In this document: positions 26,343 through 35,698 of the stretch, in pieces
How positions within the stretch are numbered: the stretch's first letter is position 1
Layout: the number at the start of each line of letters is the position of its first letter
NCBI GenBank assembly: GCA_910574185.1
Contig: CAJSZQ010000006.1
Span: forward strand, 92,057-156,056
DNA: 64,000 nt
Source: Lachnospiraceae bacterium
GTDB taxonomy: Bacteria; Bacillota; Clostridia; Lachnospirales; Lachnospiraceae
Direction of reading: 5' to 3'
Notes under the pieces: generated by a model
What the model saw: only the letters and a program-made list of their open reading frames with translations
Database searches by the model: none
Told to the model about the DNA's origin: nothing
Translations under genes and position numbers: made by a program

Positions 26343-26445
26343 GTTGCAGTTCACAGGTCATTTGGTAAACAGCGGGTTCAACCCGCGTCCGTCAGGCGAC
26401 GTGTAAACAGTAACTAACAGTTCAGCCTTCCGGCTTTACTGTTAC
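26343..26445. mobile_element. Two short MITE derivatives side by side
   Basis: 26343-26414 joins the left end GTTGCAGTTCACAGGTCATT directly to a right end that terminates GTGTAAACAGTAAC. It is a 72-bp hairpin that lacks the middle of the full-length copies; TAACAG flanks it on both sides. The adjoining 26415-26445 is a 31-bp hairpin TAACAGTTCAGCC...GGCTTTACTGTTA, a minimal form of the 7874-7963 element. Both lie in the 310-base gap between the RNA methyltransferase and the response regulator. Confidence 0.6.
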
Positions 26446-26458
26446 AACATAACAACAA

Positions 26459-26510
26459 TTCGGCCTGTATGCTGCCACATCCAAAACAAAGTGGCAGCGT
26501 ACAAGCCGAA
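26459..26510. terminator. Strong hairpin downstream of the PhoPR-like genes
   Basis: TTCGGC and GTGGCAGC-type arms form a stem of about 20 bp (TTCGGCCTGTATGCTGCCAC against GTGGCAGCGTACAAGCCGAA). The U-run on the minus strand is poor, so terminator function for the response regulator transcript is only probable. Confidence 0.4.
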
Positions 26511-26543
26511 ACCCAAACAGTCATATGATAATCTCTTGCTTTT

Positions 26544-27233
26544 CTACATCTTAAATCGATACCCGACTCCCCAAATCGTCTCTATATACTGGGGATTAGA
26601 GGTATCCATTTCAACCTTTTCGCGTATCTTCTTAATATGAACCGTTACTGTCGCAATGTCTCCAATGGATTCCATATCCCAGATTTCGCTGAAGAGTTCA
26701 TCCTTCGTATACACATGATTTGGATGGCTTGCAAGGAATGTTAACAAATCAAATTCTTTGGTAGTAAATGCCCGTTCTTCTCCATTAACCCACACACGTC
26801 TTGCCGTAGTGTCTATCTTCAACCCGCGGATTTCCACGATTTTATTTACTTCCGCCGCACTGCCTATCAGCCGCTCATATCTTGCAAGATGGGCTTTCAC
26901 CCTGGCCACCAGTTCACTGGGACTGAACGGTTTGGTCATATAATCATCCGCGCCCAAACCTAATCCTCTGATTTTATCTATATCATCTTTCTTGGCAGAT
27001 ACCATAATAATCGGCGTATTCTTATCGTCACGAATCTTCCGGCAAATCTCGAATCCGTCGATTCCTGGAAGCATCAAGTCCAAAATTACCAGATTATAGT
27101 CTTCCTCCAAAGACTTTTGAAGCCCAATCAGTCCGTCGTTCGCCACTTCCACGTCAAACCCGGACAGTTCCAGATAATCCTTCTCAAGGTCTGCAATTGC
27201 CACTTCATCTTCTACAATCAATATCTTACTCAT
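26544..27233 (-). CDS. OmpR/PhoP-family response regulator
   Basis: 229 residues. The receiver has ILIVEDEVAIAD, phospho-Asp in LVILDLMLPGIDG, and VSAKKDD. The winged helix has FTTKEFDLLTFLASHPNHV and TVTVHIKKIREKVE. It overlaps its kinase gene by 8 bases. The length and pairing suggest a PhoP/YycF-like envelope stress or phosphate system, but the kinase lacks a PAS domain. The regulon is unknown. Confidence 0.92.
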   Translation of the reverse strand: MSKILIVEDEVAIADLEKDYLELSGFDVEVANDGLIGLQKSLEEDYNLVILDLMLPGIDGFEICRKIRDDKNTPIIMVSAKKDDIDKIRGLGLGADDYMTKPFSPSELVARVKAHLARYERLIGSAAEVNKIVEIRGLKIDTTARRVWVNGEERAFTTKEFDLLTFLASHPNHVYTKDELFSEIWDMESIGDIATVTVHIKKIREKVEMDTSNPQYIETIWGVGYRFKM

Positions 27234-28722
27234 GAATCGGTACCTCCTGATATTTTCTTAATACAAAGTACATCGTAGTCCCGGTGCCTTCCCTGCTGGT
27301 CGCCCAGATTTTTCCGCCATGTTCTTCCACAATCTTCTTTACAATGGATAAGCCGATTCCGCTTCCGCCTTTGGAGGAATTTCTGGAAGCATCCGTCCGG
27401 TAAAACCGATCAAAGATATTCGTCAAATCCTTCGCCGCGATTCCTCTGCCGTTGTCCTCCAATTCTACCTGTACAAAATCGCCTACATCCTTCACCCGTA
27501 AATTAATAATCCCCTTTGTCTTATCCATATATTTTAAGGAATTATTAACTATATTGTGAATCACTCGCTTTATTTGTTCCGCATCGGCAATGACTTTCAC
27601 CTCTCCCTCCACATAATTGAAATAACCAAATTCCACATTTTTGGCCTCCAACTCCATGGACAGCTCTTCTGCGCAGTCGTCAAAGTATGCGCTAACCAAA
27701 ATCGTATTAAAATTATAAGGAATACGATTGGTATCTATCTTAGAATACAACGTCAGCTCATTAATCAGCGTATCCATCTCATTTGCCTTGTTATAAATGG
27801 TCCGCACATATTTATCCAGTTTTTCAGGCGTATCCGCCACCCCGTCCATAATTCCTTCTGCATATCCCTTAATGGTCGTCACCGGAGTTTTTAAATCGTG
27901 GGAAATATTGCTGATTAATTCTTTATTTTCTTTATCAAAACGAATTTTCTCCTCCGCATTATCTTTCAGGCGCCTGCGCATCTCTTCAAAATCGGCAAAC
28001 AACTGTCCGAACTCGTCGTCCGACTCTTTCGGAACCTCAAAATCCAGGTTCCCATTCTTAATATTGTTAGCCGCTTTCTGCACTCTGCCAAGAGGACTCA
28101 TTACCGCCCGGTATATCCAGAAAATAAGGCAGGCCGCCGTAACAAAAAGCACAAGCATGATAATCACTACGGTATCCACCGCAAGCTCCTGAATCTCCGG
28201 CATCGCGTTGCTCACATCTGTAATGATAAACGCACTTCCTGCCTCCTCACCCCCATACAGGAAATCCACCTGTTTCACCAGAGCCTGAGCTTCTCCACCC
28301 AAATACATACCATTTTCTGACGTAGTCTTATTCTCATTATATCCGGGAAGCTGATCAATTACAAATCCCGCGCTGTCTAAATCCGTACCCATATAGACGA
28401 TTGTGTCTCCCCTGCGTACCAGAAGATAAGACTTCTTACGCTTCAATTCATTATTAAATTTCTCTAGGAAAGTCGCATCCTCCAGCTTCTTTGGCGAGAC
28501 CAATGCCGTACGACTTAAGTCTTTGTAAGACTGCACCGTTAGCTGTCCAAGCATTCTCATGGGATTAGAAAGCGTCTGTACGGAGGTTCCGCTAATTTCG
28601 TAAGTTTTTTCTATCGCGCTAAGCTGATATCTTCCAACTAATAGAATAAAAAGTGTCGCCAGAATAACCGGAAGAATCGCAACAGTTATGAATGCAACAA
28701 TCAAACGGGTCTTTAATTTCAC
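27226..28722 (-). CDS. Sensor histidine kinase with HAMP domain
   Basis: 498 residues. There are two membrane segments (7-29 and about 180-200), an extracytoplasmic sensor of roughly 150 residues, and HAMP (SPLGRVQKAANNIKNGNLDF). H-box SNISHDLKTPVTTIKGY, N-box HNIVNNSLKYMDK and G-boxes DNGRGIAAKD and GGSGIGLSIVKKI are all intact. It phosphorylates the overlapping response regulator. The signal is unknown. Confidence 0.93.
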   Translation of the reverse strand: MKLKTRLIVAFITVAILPVILATLFILLVGRYQLSAIEKTYEISGTSVQTLSNPMRMLGQLTVQSYKDLSRTALVSPKKLEDATFLEKFNNELKRKKSYLLVRRGDTIVYMGTDLDSAGFVIDQLPGYNENKTTSENGMYLGGEAQALVKQVDFLYGGEEAGSAFIITDVSNAMPEIQELAVDTVVIIMLVLFVTAACLIFWIYRAVMSPLGRVQKAANNIKNGNLDFEVPKESDDEFGQLFADFEEMRRRLKDNAEEKIRFDKENKELISNISHDLKTPVTTIKGYAEGIMDGVADTPEKLDKYVRTIYNKANEMDTLINELTLYSKIDTNRIPYNFNTILVSAYFDDCAEELSMELEAKNVEFGYFNYVEGEVKVIADAEQIKRVIHNIVNNSLKYMDKTKGIINLRVKDVGDFVQVELEDNGRGIAAKDLTNIFDRFYRTDASRNSSKGGSGIGLSIVKKIVEEHGGKIWATSREGTGTTMYFVLRKYQEVPIHE

Positions 28723-28843
28723 AGCAACACCTCCATCTCAATAATTTTACAACTTACTTGTCACGTATAGAAATACTATCACCAACCTCTGTAAACCGAT
28801 ACATTTCCACCCGTATCAATTCCTTAGTGATTATTTTACCACG

Positions 28844-28871
28844 AAAAAGGGCGCTTCTCACCAAAGCACCC
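28844..28871 (-). terminator. Rho-independent terminator of metK
   Basis: On the minus strand GGGTGCTT-TGGTGAG-AAGCGCCC is followed by TTTTT, just after the metK stop. Confidence 0.75.
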
Positions 28872-28890
28872 ATAAACATTTCTAAAATTT

Positions 28891-30078
28891 TTATAAATAT
28901 TTTTTTAACACATCGACCTTGTCCAACTTCTCCCAAGGCAAATCAATATCTGTACGTCCAAAATGTCCATATGCCGCGGTCTGCTTGTAAATTGGTCTTC
29001 TAAGGTCTAACATCTGAATAATTCCCGCAGGACGCAAATCGAAGTTTTCCCTTACAAGATCTACCAGTTTCTCATCGGGCAGCTTTCCAGTTCCAAAAGT
29101 ATCAATCATAATCGAAGTAGGATATGCCACGCCAATTGCATAGGAAAGCTGAATTTCACACTTCTTTGCCAGCCCTGCCGCCACAATGTTCTTTGCAACG
29201 TAACGCGCCGCATAAGCCGCGGAACGGTCCACCTTTGTGCAGTCCTTTCCTGAAAATGCGCCCCCGCCATGCCGGGCCATGCCGCCATAAGTATCTACAA
29301 TAATCTTACGACCTGTCAAACCGCTGTCTCCATGTGGTCCGCCTATTACAAACCGGCCTGTGGGATTGATAAAGAACTTCGTGTTCTCATCTGTCATACC
29401 ATCCGGAATGGTCGTATCAAACACATATTTCTTAATATCCTCATGAATCTGCTCCTGAGTTACATCTGGATCATGCTGAGTAGAAAGTACAACCGCATCC
29501 AAGCGAACAGGCATTCCATCCTCATCATATTCTACTGTAACCTGAGTCTTGCCATCCGGTCTTAAATAAGGAAGCGTCCCATTCTTCCTTACTTCTGCAA
29601 GCTTCATAGCCATCTTCTGTGCAAGAGCAATCGGATACGGCATATATTCCTCTGTTTCATCGGATGCGTATCCAAACATCATACCCTGATCTCCTGCGCC
29701 AATCGCTGCAATCGTCTCCTCTGTCATCTGATTAGCCTTTGCTTCCAACGCCTTATCTACTCCCATAGCAATATCTGTAGACTGTTCATCCAAAGCAACC
29801 ATGACACCGCAGGTATTGGCATCAAAGCCATATTTCGCGCGGGTATAACCGATCTCCGCTACCGTATCCCGGACAATTTTCTGAATATCCACATATCCAT
29901 TTGTTGTAATCTCACCCATTACCATAACAAGCCCTGTTGTTGTGCAAGTTTCGCAGGCCACCCGGCTCATAGGGTCCTGCTCCATTAAAGCATCCAGAAT
30001 CGCATCAGAAATCTGGTCGCACATTTTATCCGGATGTCCTTCTGTTACAGACTCGGATGTAAATAATCTTTTTTCCAT
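28891..30078 (-). CDS. metK: S-adenosylmethionine synthetase
   Basis: 395 residues from the ATG at 30078 (GGAGA six bases before; longer frame unsupported). All MAT signatures are present: [23 protein letters not shown], and [19 protein letters not shown] with the P-loop [19 protein letters not shown]. It makes SAM from methionine and ATP. It is a single-gene unit controlled by the SAM-I riboswitch and terminator upstream. A leader of about 200 bases lies between that terminator and the start; it contains two small hairpins around gtgctgaagcac and gtgcatgaagcgcac. Confidence 0.97.
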   Translation of the reverse strand: MEKRLFTSESVTEGHPDKMCDQISDAILDALMEQDPMSRVACETCTTTGLVMVMGEITTNGYVDIQKIVRDTVAEIGYTRAKYGFDANTCGVMVALDEQSTDIAMGVDKALEAKANQMTEETIAAIGAGDQGMMFGYASDETEEYMPYPIALAQKMAMKLAEVRKNGTLPYLRPDGKTQVTVEYDEDGMPVRLDAVVLSTQHDPDVTQEQIHEDIKKYVFDTTIPDGMTDENTKFFINPTGRFVIGGPHGDSGLTGRKIIVDTYGGMARHGGGAFSGKDCTKVDRSAAYAARYVAKNIVAAGLAKKCEIQLSYAIGVAYPTSIMIDTFGTGKLPDEKLVDLVRENFDLRPAGIIQMLDLRRPIYKQTAAYGHFGRTDIDLPWEKLDKVDVLKKYL

Positions 30079-30287
30079 TTTATTTCTCCTTTCAAATGAT
30101 AAATATATAAGAACAAAAGTGCGCTTCATGCACTCTCGCGTTCTTTCCTTCAAATATGAACAATAAATGTGCTTCAGCACATTCTCGAGACCGGCTCGCT
30201 CGCGATATACTTCTTCTTCGCGCCAGTACGCATCCCACGAAAGTTTTTTATGATATAGGGATTGAAGTTTCCTGATATAATAAGAAA

Positions 30288-30316
30288 ACAGCCCACCTCA
30301 AGCGGACTGTTTATCA
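30288..30316 (-). terminator. Riboswitch-controlled terminator
   Basis: On the minus strand ACAGTCCGC-TTGA-GGTGGGCTGT is followed by TTTCTTATTAT. It lies 20 bases after the 3' strand of riboswitch helix P1, the position expected of the expression platform. Confidence 0.8.
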
Positions 30317-30334
30317 TATTGCTATAAACCAATC

Positions 30335-30433
30335 CTCTTATTGTTCGATTCCTCGCTCAGGCTGGCACCTTCCGAATATCGGGGTTGCCGCGGCTTCTCA
30401 GATCCTTTGTATCTCCACCGCTCTGAATAAGAG
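30335..30433 (-). ncRNA. SAM-I (S-box) riboswitch
   Basis: P1 is CTCTTATT (30433-30426) paired with AATAAGAG (30342-30335). Between them are the conserved GCGGTGGAGA, the CCGCGGCAACC segment, AAGGTGCCA and a GAGCGA end, in S-box order. A terminator hairpin follows. On SAM binding P1 is stabilised and the terminator can form, which shuts off metK. The upstream 30434-30480 stretch to the murA stop is short, and its promoter is only weakly visible. Confidence 0.93.
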
Positions 30434-30480
30434 TAAGTTTGCAGTATTTAATTATTTCCATACTATGAGTATAACTCAAA

Positions 30481-31773
30481 CTAACTAACTTTTAAAGTAA
30501 ATTTTCGAATATCTTTTTCACTGGATACACGTTCCATTATCGCTCCAAGACTTCTGAGCTTCTCCTCAAATCTCTCATACCCACGCTGAATATATACAAT
30601 ATCATCCACAATTGTAATTCCATCCGCTGCAAGCCCCGCGATACATAAAGCTGCGCCTGCACGTAAATCCGGCGCGCTAATTCTTGCTCCAGAAAACCGT
30701 TTCACTCCTTCGATAGTAGCTGAATTACCCTCAACCTTAATATTCGCTCCCATCCTTGCAAGCTCATCCAAATATTTAAAACGATTTTCAAATATACTCT
30801 CTGTCACCATACTTGTCCCTCTGCACAGAGCCAGGGTCACTCCGATCTGAGGCTGCATATCTGTTGGAAATCCAGGATAAGGCAGTGTCTTAACATGCGT
30901 ACTTTTTAAGTTTCCTTTGGAAACTACCCGCACAGCGTCATCAAACTCCTCTACCTCGCAGCCAATCTCAAGAAGCTTAGCAACTGTCGCCTCCAAATGC
31001 TTTGGAATTACGTTGCAGACCGTCACATCGCCTCTGGTGGCTGCCGCCGCAAACATAAAAGTCCCTGCTTCAATCTGATCTGGAATTACGGAATATTCTG
31101 TCCTATGGAATCTTTGTACTCCACGAATCTTAATCACGTCTGTTCCAGCCCCACGAATATTAGCGCCCATACTGTTCAAAAAGTTCGCAACGTCTACCAC
31201 GTGTGGTTCCTTGGCAACATTTTCCAGAATAGTCAGCCCTTCGGCCATGGTTGCCGCCATCATGACGTTAATTGTTGCTCCAACACTTACTACGTCAAAA
31301 TAAATATGCTTTCCGACCAGACGGTCTGTCTCAGCAATAATCTTACCATGTTCAATCTCAACATCCGCTCCCAGGGCACGAAAGCCTTTCAAATGCTGGT
31401 CAATCGGGCGGCTTCCGATATTACATCCTCCCGGAAGGGCAACTTCAGCCCGTTTATATTTGCCCAGTAAAGCGCCCAACAGATAATAAGACGCTCGAAT
31501 CTTCTTCATATATTCGTATTCAATCTTAAAATTGGAAACGCCTTTTCCGTTAATCCTTACGGTATGACGATCCACACGATGAACACTTGCTCCAATTCCC
31601 ATAATCGCATCCAGCAATACATTAATATCATTGACATCCGGCAAATTATCAATCAGGACTGTCTCATCAGTCATAATAGCCGCCGAAAGAATAGCCAGCG
31701 CCGCATTCTTAGCGCCGCCAATTTCTACTTCCCCAACCAGCGGATTTCCGCCTTTGATAATATATTGTTCCAT
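30481..31773 (-). CDS. murA: UDP-N-acetylglucosamine 1-carboxyvinyltransferase
   Basis: 430 residues. The active-site Cys117 lies in LPGGCNIGSRPIDQHLKG, the residue attacked by fosfomycin. Other family signatures are GGAKNAALAI, PYPGFPTDMQPQ and SAPDLRAGAALCIAGLAADG. It transfers enolpyruvate to UDP-GlcNAc, the first committed step of peptidoglycan synthesis, in the cytoplasm. A TATAAT box lies on the minus strand at 31867-31862, with no good -35 element; the stretch 31774-31993 is otherwise empty. Confidence 0.96.
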   Translation of the reverse strand: MEQYIIKGGNPLVGEVEIGGAKNAALAILSAAIMTDETVLIDNLPDVNDINVLLDAIMGIGASVHRVDRHTVRINGKGVSNFKIEYEYMKKIRASYYLLGALLGKYKRAEVALPGGCNIGSRPIDQHLKGFRALGADVEIEHGKIIAETDRLVGKHIYFDVVSVGATINVMMAATMAEGLTILENVAKEPHVVDVANFLNSMGANIRGAGTDVIKIRGVQRFHRTEYSVIPDQIEAGTFMFAAAATRGDVTVCNVIPKHLEATVAKLLEIGCEVEEFDDAVRVVSKGNLKSTHVKTLPYPGFPTDMQPQIGVTLALCRGTSMVTESIFENRFKYLDELARMGANIKVEGNSATIEGVKRFSGARISAPDLRAGAALCIAGLAADGITIVDDIVYIQRGYERFEEKLRSLGAIMERVSSEKDIRKFTLKVS

Positions 31774-31993
31774 ATCTGCACCTCAATTACCTTTATTTAT
31801 ACTCTCGCCCCTGCATTCAGGCTTTCCTTCAGAATCAGTCTGTGTCGATAACCTGTCGCACATTATAGTATACAATAATCTTTCTTGTTTGTAAAATATT
31901 TTTTACAAACCCGTAAAAATTCCGTAACATTTACGCGATAGCAGATGAAGAGCACGCCATCAGGACAGAGCAATCAGCTTTCCTGAAAAATTA

Positions 31994-32491
31994 TTAACGT
32001 TTGAACTTCTCTACGACTTCCTCAATCGTATCTTCCAATGTTTTTCCGTCTTCACAGATAACTACATCGGCATATTTTTCAAAAAACACCCGGCGCTCAT
32101 TATAGAGATCCTGCAGAGTCTGCCCGTTCTGTAAAACGACTCCTCTCTTCTTCGGATCTCCTATCCTTTCACTTATTGTTTGAAAAGAAGTCTGCAAATA
32201 TACTACCGTTCCTATTTCCTTATAATGCCTCATTGCATTGTCACAATATATTACACTTCCACCTGGCGCAATTACTGCATTTTCTGCTTCTACCTCTGAA
32301 TTAATCTGGTCCTCAATGGCAAGAAACCCACCAATTCCCTTTTCGTCAATAATATCTTTTAATAATCTTTTTTCTCTTTTTTGAATCAAAATATCCGTAT
32401 CTATAAATTCATATCCAAGCCGCTTTGCCGCAACAACTCCTATTGTACTCTTACCCGCCGCCGGCATTCCAATAAATATAATATTATTCAT
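31994..32491 (-). CDS. aroK: Shikimate kinase
   Basis: 165 residues from the ATG at 32491 (GAGGAG seven bases before). P-loop GMPAAGKST, shikimate-binding FIDTDILIQKRE, and lid region GDPKKRGVVL. The Glu-Glu in the central stretch (KGIGGFLAIEDQINSE) replaces the more usual FRxxE, so specificity for shikimate is probable but not certain. It stands alone, not next to other aro genes. Confidence 0.8.
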   Translation of the reverse strand: MNNIIFIGMPAAGKSTIGVVAAKRLGYEFIDTDILIQKREKRLLKDIIDEKGIGGFLAIEDQINSEVEAENAVIAPGGSVIYCDNAMRHYKEIGTVVYLQTSFQTISERIGDPKKRGVVLQNGQTLQDLYNERRVFFEKYADVVICEDGKTLEDTIEEVVEKFKR

Positions 32492-32716
32492 CCGCGCACT
32501 CCTCATCTGTTTTTGCGCGAATAAGTATATCACAAAAATATACCCTCTTACAAGCCTGCATATTTATAAACTATTATTTTTCCTTGCTGCTATTATTGTC
32601 CGCCCAGAACTTTGCATTTGCTGGAATACGAATATTCCATTACTGAAAACAGTTTTCAATGAATTTTTGCAAGTTGCCGGTTATAGCGCAGGCAGTTGCA
32701 TGCAGCTTACTCTGAC

Positions 32717-33127
32717 TTATGAATTGTAACCCGTACCTGCGAAATATTTTCTCCTGCTTTTTCTGTGATCACAACGCCTTTTATAAACTTCCTGATAAAG
32801 CATTACCTGAATCAAATCTTGCAGCCAGTCTCCCTTTTTTTCTTTCTTTCCGTCCCTCTCCTGCTCTGAAATCACCTGATCTTTTCTGGCCCGGTTATGA
32901 ACCCTTCTTCCCATCAGCGCAAGCTGCAGCCGGTCTGGATATTCATCAAAGAGCATACTTCCCTCAAACTCCATACGGTCGCACTCTTCTTCAACATATG
33001 GCAGTAATTTCTTTGCAGTATCCGGAAACATGCTTTTCATATATTCAAAATCCATTCTCTCTCTTCTTTCGTCGTCGTATACCAGCGGCATTGGATATGT
33101 CATATAATATGGTAATTTATTTTCCAT
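32717..33127 (-). CDS. Hypothetical protein, Lachnospiraceae-type
   Basis: 136 residues from the ATG at 33127 (GGGAGGACG upstream). It has MENKLPYYMTYPMPLVYDDE at the start, a central helical part (FPDTAKKLLPYVEEECDRME) and a basic C-terminal tail (KRRCDHRKSRRKY). No family recognised. The two ends suggest a soluble protein that could bind nucleic acid, but nothing proves this. A region of 220 bases upstream of aroK and the stretch 32492-32716 show no other gene. Confidence 0.65.
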   Translation of the reverse strand: MENKLPYYMTYPMPLVYDDERRERMDFEYMKSMFPDTAKKLLPYVEEECDRMEFEGSMLFDEYPDRLQLALMGRRVHNRARKDQVISEQERDGKKEKKGDWLQDLIQVMLYQEVYKRRCDHRKSRRKYFAGTGYNS

Positions 33128-33405
33128 AAATCGTCCTCCCAAAAATACCTGTGTCTGAAATTATTATATGCAATTTAGAGGAACGTGTGATTGCCATTTC
33201 CTGGTTTCTCATGTATAATAATTTTATACTGGATTCAAGTAAATGATTTTAATTACTTGTCATTCGCTATACCTTCCAGGTATACTTTGGAGTCGGCCCT
33301 TCCCTAACCGGGGCATGTATGAAAGAATTCCCCCTGGGTATAGAAGCCTGTGACAAAAAGATTACTTTTCACAAAGTGAACTGTAATACAAAAGGAGATT
33401 TTCAG

Positions 33406-33957
33406 ATGGCAAATTCAGAAAATACAGTAACACCTAAAAAAAATAAACAAACTGTCATTATAAGTCAATATCAATACACTGATGTTCTGATGCAGGAAGT
33501 AGAAGATGCATGGGCTATGCATACTTACCGAAACTATATCTCACTTGTTATTATCACCCTAATCTGCGCTTTTTTTACATGGCGTGAAGTATCCACACAT
33601 AAAACCACCCTTGCGATTCTGTTCGCAATTGTTGGGCTCGGATGCCTTGGCGCCATGATTGCTTCATTTATCACTATAAATAAGAAGAAAAGCGCCGCTA
33701 TTAAACAATTTCACGAAACCTATCATGGCAAAGGCTTTGAGTATGTTATTACCATTGAAGGAAACCGTATTCGCTCCTACAAGGACGGCGCTGCCGGTGT
33801 TGACCTTCGCAAGAACGACATTCGCGGAACCTTTGAATCTGAGCGCTTTTTCGTATTTCAGCTTACGGGAGAGCAGCTTCTTCCACTGAAAAAAGGGGCC
33901 TTTGTAAAGGGGAATATTGAAGCCTGCCGAAGTTATGTTCCACAATTAAAACGTTAA
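33406..33957 (+). CDS. YcxB-like membrane protein
   Basis: 183 residues from the ATG at 33406 after AAAGGAGA, one of the few plus-strand genes. Two membrane segments lie at about 44-62 (YISLVIITLICAFFTW) and 72-90. The C-terminal soluble part has EYVITIEGNRIRSYKDGAAG and a YcxB-like beta pattern. Function unknown. Upstream (33143-33405) are the dyads CAAGTAA...TTACTTG (33238-33260) and TATACC...GGTATA, which may be regulatory. A terminator follows at 33995. Confidence 0.75.
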   Translation: MANSENTVTPKKNKQTVIISQYQYTDVLMQEVEDAWAMHTYRNYISLVIITLICAFFTWREVSTHKTTLAILFAIVGLGCLGAMIASFITINKKKSAAIKQFHETYHGKGFEYVITIEGNRIRSYKDGAAGVDLRKNDIRGTFESERFFVFQLTGEQLLPLKKGAFVKGNIEACRSYVPQLKR

Positions 33958-33994
33958 TCCATCTATTCGTCTCACACTTTCTAATATTATGGCA

Positions 33995-34025
33995 AAAGGT
34001 GCGCACCTTATACTTGCGCACCTTT
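33995..34025. terminator. Bidirectional terminator after the YcxB-like gene
   Basis: AAAGGTGCGCA...TGCGCACCTTT is an 11-bp perfect stem with T/A runs, placed between convergent genes. Confidence 0.75.
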
Positions 34026-34070
34026 CTTAATTTCAAATAATCCCTTTTCATGTTTCATCCCTTTCATTTC

Positions 34071-35237
34071 TCAATCATTCCGAAATCCCTCTTCTCCCTG
34101 AAAAACTGTTGGCATTAATCCATATTCTTCCAGCAGCTGCCTGCGGTACGCTTCATCATTTAAAGACTTCTTTAGCTCTTCAACCTTACCTGTATCCAGA
34201 AGTTTCTGTGTCAATAAATCTATCGCGGCGCTCCTATTTTTCAACTCATTATTCTCCTCTTTTAGCTCTGATTTTTCTTGTTTTAGGCCAGTCGTTTCTT
34301 TTTTTAACTTATTTGCTTCTTTCTTTAGCCCATCTGCTTCTTTCTTTAACCCATCTGCTTCTTTCTTTAGCCCTTCCGCTTCCTTCTTTAATTCGTTTGT
34401 TACTTTTTTTAGCCCGAAACTCTTTTCTTTCAATTTAGCAGTTTCCTGTCTTAATTTTTCATTCTCCCTCTCAACTTGTTCCAGCTCTTCCCTCTGCTTT
34501 TTTAGATGGTTTTCTGTTCCCCACGCTCCCAGTACCATATGTTTCACCTCCGCACTATTCTTGACAAGAATATCCTTAAGAATCCCGTCTCGGATGCAGT
34601 CTTCCGTCGCCCTGTCTACTGCTTCAAATATGCTTATTCCAGATCCTTTATTATCTCGAATCCTCTGTATATAGATGGAATAATCCATTAATGTCTGACT
34701 ACGCGCCATTATCTCTCTATTATGCCCAAAGTTAATATTCAACAATGTTGCCTTGCAGTTCAGACAAGGTTCCATTCCTTCCAGCTTCGGAAATGCATCT
34801 TTCAATTCAAGCACCTTTCTGTCTTCTGCCTCTTTTACTCCGTTATACAATATATAATACTGCGGAAAAGGAAGCTTCTGAAGGACTCTTCCATAAATAT
34901 CCAGATTATTTCTTGCAATATAGCTCTCATAGTTTTCAGCAAAATACATCAAACCGCGGATGGGCATATTAGGGTTCTCAGTACTCTGATGCTCATATAA
35001 ATTCAATACTTCTCCCACCAAAAAAGATATATCATTTTTAATTCCCATAAAAATCACATCTTCTAATGTGTAAACAGTCAGCTCTGTGGGATTATCATAA
35101 TCTGAATTATTAATTGCATTATAAAGCTCCAGCAATTTCTCTTTTTCCCGAAAGGCAATTTTAAACAGGCTGTCTTTATGTTTCCAATTCATATTATGTA
35201 AATTACTGGAATTCTTATTCAGTTTATCATGTACCAT
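34071..35237 (-). CDS. Rpn-family recombination-promoting nuclease/putative transposase with heptad repeats
   Basis: 388 residues from the ATG at 35237 (GGAGG upstream). The N-terminal PD-(D/E)XK part includes LYNAINNSDYDNPTEL and the core ...DISFLVGEVLNLYEHQST... with FPQYYILYNGVKE, typical of RpnA-like proteins (PDDEXK_3/transposase_31). The C-terminal ~150 residues are a charged coiled coil made of EGLKKEA/DGLKKEA heptads, followed by a conserved tail. Such genes are dispersed in gut Firmicutes; their action in DNA breakage is known for E. coli RpnA. Predicted only here. Confidence 0.8.
   Translation of the reverse strand: MVHDKLNKNSSNLHNMNWKHKDSLFKIAFREKEKLLELYNAINNSDYDNPTELTVYTLEDVIFMGIKNDISFLVGEVLNLYEHQSTENPNMPIRGLMYFAENYESYIARNNLDIYGRVLQKLPFPQYYILYNGVKEAEDRKVLELKDAFPKLEGMEPCLNCKATLLNINFGHNREIMARSQTLMDYSIYIQRIRDNKGSGISIFEAVDRATEDCIRDGILKDILVKNSAEVKHMVLGAWGTENHLKKQREELEQVERENEKLRQETAKLKEKSFGLKKVTNELKKEAEGLKKEADGLKKEADGLKKEANKLKKETTGLKQEKSELKEENNELKNRSAAIDLLTQKLLDTGKVEELKKSLNDEAYRRQLLEEYGLMPTVFQGEEGFRND
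34315..34398 (-). repeat. 21-bp tandem repeat within the Rpn gene
   Basis: Four units close to GCTTCTTTCTTTAGCCCATCT (plus strand) run in frame and encode DGLKKEA-like heptads. A count that is a multiple of 7 residues keeps frame, so copy number could change without loss of the protein. Confidence 0.9.
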
Positions 35238-35440
35238 ATAGGTTACCTCCATTATAATATCTTTTGTTTCAAATTACAATTGGTATACTCAAAGATTTCA
35301 AAGAATATACAGAATGTCCGCGCGCTGGACCTGATACTTAGAACAACAGATATGTTGATATTAAGTAAACATATGATATCATGTATTTATGTAAAATGCA
35401 AGCTCTTTATTTATACATATTAACGAACTATAAAAAAGAC

Positions 35441-35476
35441 GTTACAGTTTACAGATCATTTGGTAAACAGCGGATT
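35441..35476. mobile_element. Fragment of the palindromic MITE (left arm only)
   Basis: GTTACAGTTTACAGATCATT followed by TGGTAAACAGCGG matches the arm of the elements at 9880 and 60920. No opposite arm is found in the following 150 bases, so it is a partial or decayed copy. The stretch 35253-35698 otherwise holds the promoter area of the Rpn gene and a terminator. Confidence 0.45.
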
Positions 35477-35615
35477 AAATGGATTTCCAATAATAATTCA
35501 GAACCGCCAGAAACAATGACAAAGCAACTCACCAATGTTAGAAAGATTTGCATGAGTAAGTTCTTGTTTGTTACAGGTTGCAATTTATGCGACGTTCTAT
35601 AATAATTTGCTTATA

Positions 35616-35655
35616 CAAAAAACTCTGTATGAATGCAATTTCATCCACACAGAGT
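35616..35655 (-). terminator. Terminator of the V-ATPase operon
   Basis: ACTCTGT...ACAGAGT, followed on the minus strand by TTTTTTG, about 45 bases after the ntpD stop. Confidence 0.75.
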
Positions 35656-35698
35656 CTTTTTGTAACCGCTTTCGGTATCTTTTTAACTAATCGATTTT

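Noticed and set aside
32640..32712. Palindromic element before the hypothetical gene
   Set aside because: Short imperfect dyads only; the resemblance to MITE ends (gaattgtaac) is too weak.
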